From contig CAKQJZ010000091.1 in assembly GCA_934247875.1 (NCBI GenBank), positions 1-7,856 of the forward strand: 7,856 bases of DNA, written 5' to 3'. This DNA is from an uncultured Spirochaetales bacterium (GTDB lineage Bacteria; Spirochaetota; Spirochaetia; Sphaerochaetales; Sphaerochaetaceae). Position numbers and translations under genes: made by a program. This document shows, piece by piece, positions 6,432 to 7,856 of the stretch; the stretch's first letter is position 1, and the number at the start of each line of letters is the position of its first letter. The notes beneath the pieces were generated by a model, which saw nothing but the letters and a program-made list of their open reading frames with translations, did not search any database and was not told the DNA's origin.

Positions 6432-7189
6432 CAAAGAATAAGCTCGCTCCAATCTTCCAGTTGATAATTCAAAGTGTCATTACTGCTCTTTATGCAGCAA
6501 TGGCAGTTCATATTGCTTTCTCAATGTTCGCAGAAAAAGGCCTTGATGCATTTAATGATCTATCATTCTTTCTCGCATTATTCGTGATTCTGATTGCATC
6601 ACTAGCTCCACCAGTAACACTGAGAATACGCAGAAAGCTTCATAGCGAAGATGGAGAGATATTCCCTTTGCTTTTTTTGGTAATCGCAACAGAGGCATCA
6701 CTTATTGTGCCTCTATATATGCAGATCACAGGACTGTATGTAATACCACCAGATGGCCTCATGATATTCGAGAGATTCTCAATTCTAGCAACAGCAGCAA
6801 TGTTCTTGCTTTCTTCTCTAGAGTACTATGGATTCCAGAATGCTAAGCTTGGCCTATACACATTCTATATCTTATTAGCATGCCTCATTGTTGCAATGCT
6901 TGCTCCATATAACACAAATAGAGATATCATTGAAATCTATAACTCATACTCAGATGCATTTATCATATTTGCAATTCTCTTAATCTATTTAGTTACAGCT
7001 TTCACATTCATACTCTCTGCAATACATGAAAAGACAGCAAGCAACATCAGACGCTGTATTGCATTCTTACTTCTGATTCTAGGAATGATCCTGACACTGG
7101 TTAATAACAAGTTCACAGCTATTGCAGCAGCTATATCCTACTTAACAGGAGTAATCATACTTTGCTACAACACAAGAGATAGCTTCTGA
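6428..7189 (+). CDS. Unknown membrane protein with eight predicted membrane segments
   Basis: I do not recognise this 253-aa protein. Eight hydrophobic segments are visible at about residues 9-34, 45-64, 79-100, 112-130, 139-158, 175-198, 207-224 and 227-247. Basic loops RIRRK (66-70) and HEKTASNIRR (between segments 6 and 7) suggest both termini are cytoplasmic, which agrees with an even number of segments. The loops are short, apart from two predicted outside loops of about 15-20 residues (after segment 3, and NTNRDIIEIYNSYSD after segment 5). No catalytic or nucleotide-binding motif is evident. The start is GTG at 6428, overlapping the upstream TGA as GTGA with only a weak ribosome site, so translation probably depends on the SDF gene. 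That coupling suggests it is a partner or accessory subunit of the SDF protein. It ends the operon; no terminator hairpin is visible before the opposing gene 6 nt away. Confidence 0.75.
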   Translation: MTKNKLAPIFQLIIQSVITALYAAMAVHIAFSMFAEKGLDAFNDLSFFLALFVILIASLAPPVTLRIRRKLHSEDGEIFPLLFLVIATEASLIVPLYMQITGLYVIPPDGLMIFERFSILATAAMFLLSSLEYYGFQNAKLGLYTFYILLACLIVAMLAPYNTNRDIIEIYNSYSDAFIIFAILLIYLVTAFTFILSAIHEKTASNIRRCIAFLLLILGMILTLVNNKFTAIAAAISYLTGVIILCYNTRDSF

Positions 7190-7195
7190 TTTCAG

Positions 7196-7782
7196 TTAAA
7201 TGTCAAATCGGGCATTATTGCTTGTTATTTCTCTAAAGAATGCTCTGGGCTTGAAGTCTACAAATATAAACAAACTAGTATTAAGGATACTTACTACACG
7301 TTGCTTCATAAGCAATGAGTATTCTTCATCGAAAATATCTAGAGAATTCATATCTAAATAAATCTCAACGGGAGGAAGAATATCCTCTCCTGTAATTAAG
7401 TAGTTTGCTTTCTTTATATGATGTACTGCAAGACTAACAAAAGTAGCATATGTATACTTAGATAAATCCTGAAAAGAACTTTCCTTACCTACAATTTCCT
7501 TGTACTTATAAACATCCTCAATATTAATTGTTTTGTATGAAAACATTCTGTCTGGAAGCCTCATAATATGCTTATAAGATTGAATCATCGGATAATTCAG
7601 ATATAGCTTTCCGCTCTCTCTGAAGAACAGTTAAAATACTTCAGCATTCTTCTGACAGTATCAAAATGAGGGTTATCATGATGAGGCTCAAAATCAAATA
7701 CAAGAAATATGTCATTATATTTTTGACTTAATAATGCTCGTTTTTCTGCATTACGCTCTTGCGAACGCAACACCAATTTAAC
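7196..7782 (-). pseudogene. Frameshifted, N-terminally truncated gene of an unrecognised family (possibly TOPRIM-like)
   Basis: The 3' part (ATG 7588 to TAA 7196) reads as a 130-aa protein, but its frame continues upstream as GKLYLNYPMIQSYKH, so that ATG is internal. A second frame, from 7782 to a TGA at 7597-7599, carries NDIFLVFDFEPHHDNPHF and MLKYFNCSSE. The two frames join if two bases are removed from the AG repeat at 7614-7621, giving SSESGKLYLNYPM. The upstream frame has no start with a ribosome site and is closed by a TAG at 7783-7785, so the N-terminus is missing or lies in other frames. From memory, GKLY.NYPM and the end LNTSLFIFVDFKP belong to a hypothetical-protein family found sporadically in bacteria. 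LVFDFEP could be the acidic strand of a TOPRIM-like domain, which is inference only. No function is assigned. A sequencing error in the AG run could explain the shift, but not the missing N-terminus. Confidence 0.6.
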
Positions 7783-7856
7783 CTAAGTTCATCACAAAAG
7801 TAGAACCATATCTTACATAGCTTCCTTTGTCTTTGGTTGAAAGAGATATTCAGTCT
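7783..7856 (-). other. Window edge: short open fragments only, possible decayed upstream part of the broken gene
   Basis: No intact gene is visible here. On the minus strand, plausible peptide pieces occur in different frames and are interrupted by stops, for example YLFQPKTKEAM then TAA, and SYVRYGSTFVMNLG then TAA at 7778-7780. This pattern is what accumulated frameshifts in the 5' end of the neighbouring pseudogene would produce, but the pieces are too short to assign. Confidence 0.3.

Noticed and set aside
7196..7588. Calling the 130-aa minus-strand frame an intact small gene
   Set aside because: Its frame continues upstream with conserved-looking sequence (GKLYLNYP), no ribosome site precedes ATG 7588, and the preceding frame supplies the missing part across a two-base shift.
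7728..7856. Minus-strand frame open from the right edge to a TAA at 7728-7730 (about 42 codons)
   Set aside because: The peptide is rich in Cys, Trp and Arg with no recognisable motif, and it overlaps the more protein-like frame of the broken gene.

Overview
The window is AT-rich bacterial DNA with short intergenic gaps, Shine-Dalgarno-like sites and a TTGACA-type promoter. The gene content (a LplB/YtcP-type sugar ABC importer, a very large cytoplasmic GH13 enzyme and an SDF-family carrier) fits an anaerobic, carbohydrate-using host-associated bacterium. From memory of where such long GH13 proteins occur, I favour a spirochaete (Treponema/Sphaerochaeta relatives), with Firmicutes possible. 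No rRNA, tRNA or taxonomic marker is present, so this is only an inference.

Layout. Positions 1-1425, minus strand: two membrane subunits of a carbohydrate ABC importer. The LplB/YteP-type permease is complete. The LplC/YtcP-type permease follows 7 nt later and runs off the left edge. Positions 1396-1800: a divergent regulatory region holding a candidate promoter for each side, a 16-bp perfect palindrome over the start of the importer transcript, and a second inverted repeat in the middle. Positions 1801-7189, plus strand: a tight three-gene operon of a 1117-aa GH13 glycosidase-like protein with intact catalytic residues, a 414-aa SDF-fold transporter whose sodium- and substrate-binding motifs all look replaced, and a 253-aa protein of unknown function with eight predicted membrane segments. 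The last two overlap at GTGA. Positions 7196 to about 7782, minus strand: a broken gene that converges on the operon with a 6-nt gap. It has a two-base frameshift in an AG repeat, a truncated N-terminus, and only short fragments in mixed frames further upstream.

How the genes may work together. The importer would bring oligosaccharides across the membrane, and the divergent GH13 enzyme, which lacks a signal peptide, could act on alpha-glucosides in the cytoplasm. Whether importer and enzyme share a substrate is not shown by the sequence. The most unusual part is the GH13 / degenerate SDF carrier / 8-TM trio. Its tight coupling suggests a common function, and the altered carrier suggests that function is not ordinary glutamate or dicarboxylate uptake.
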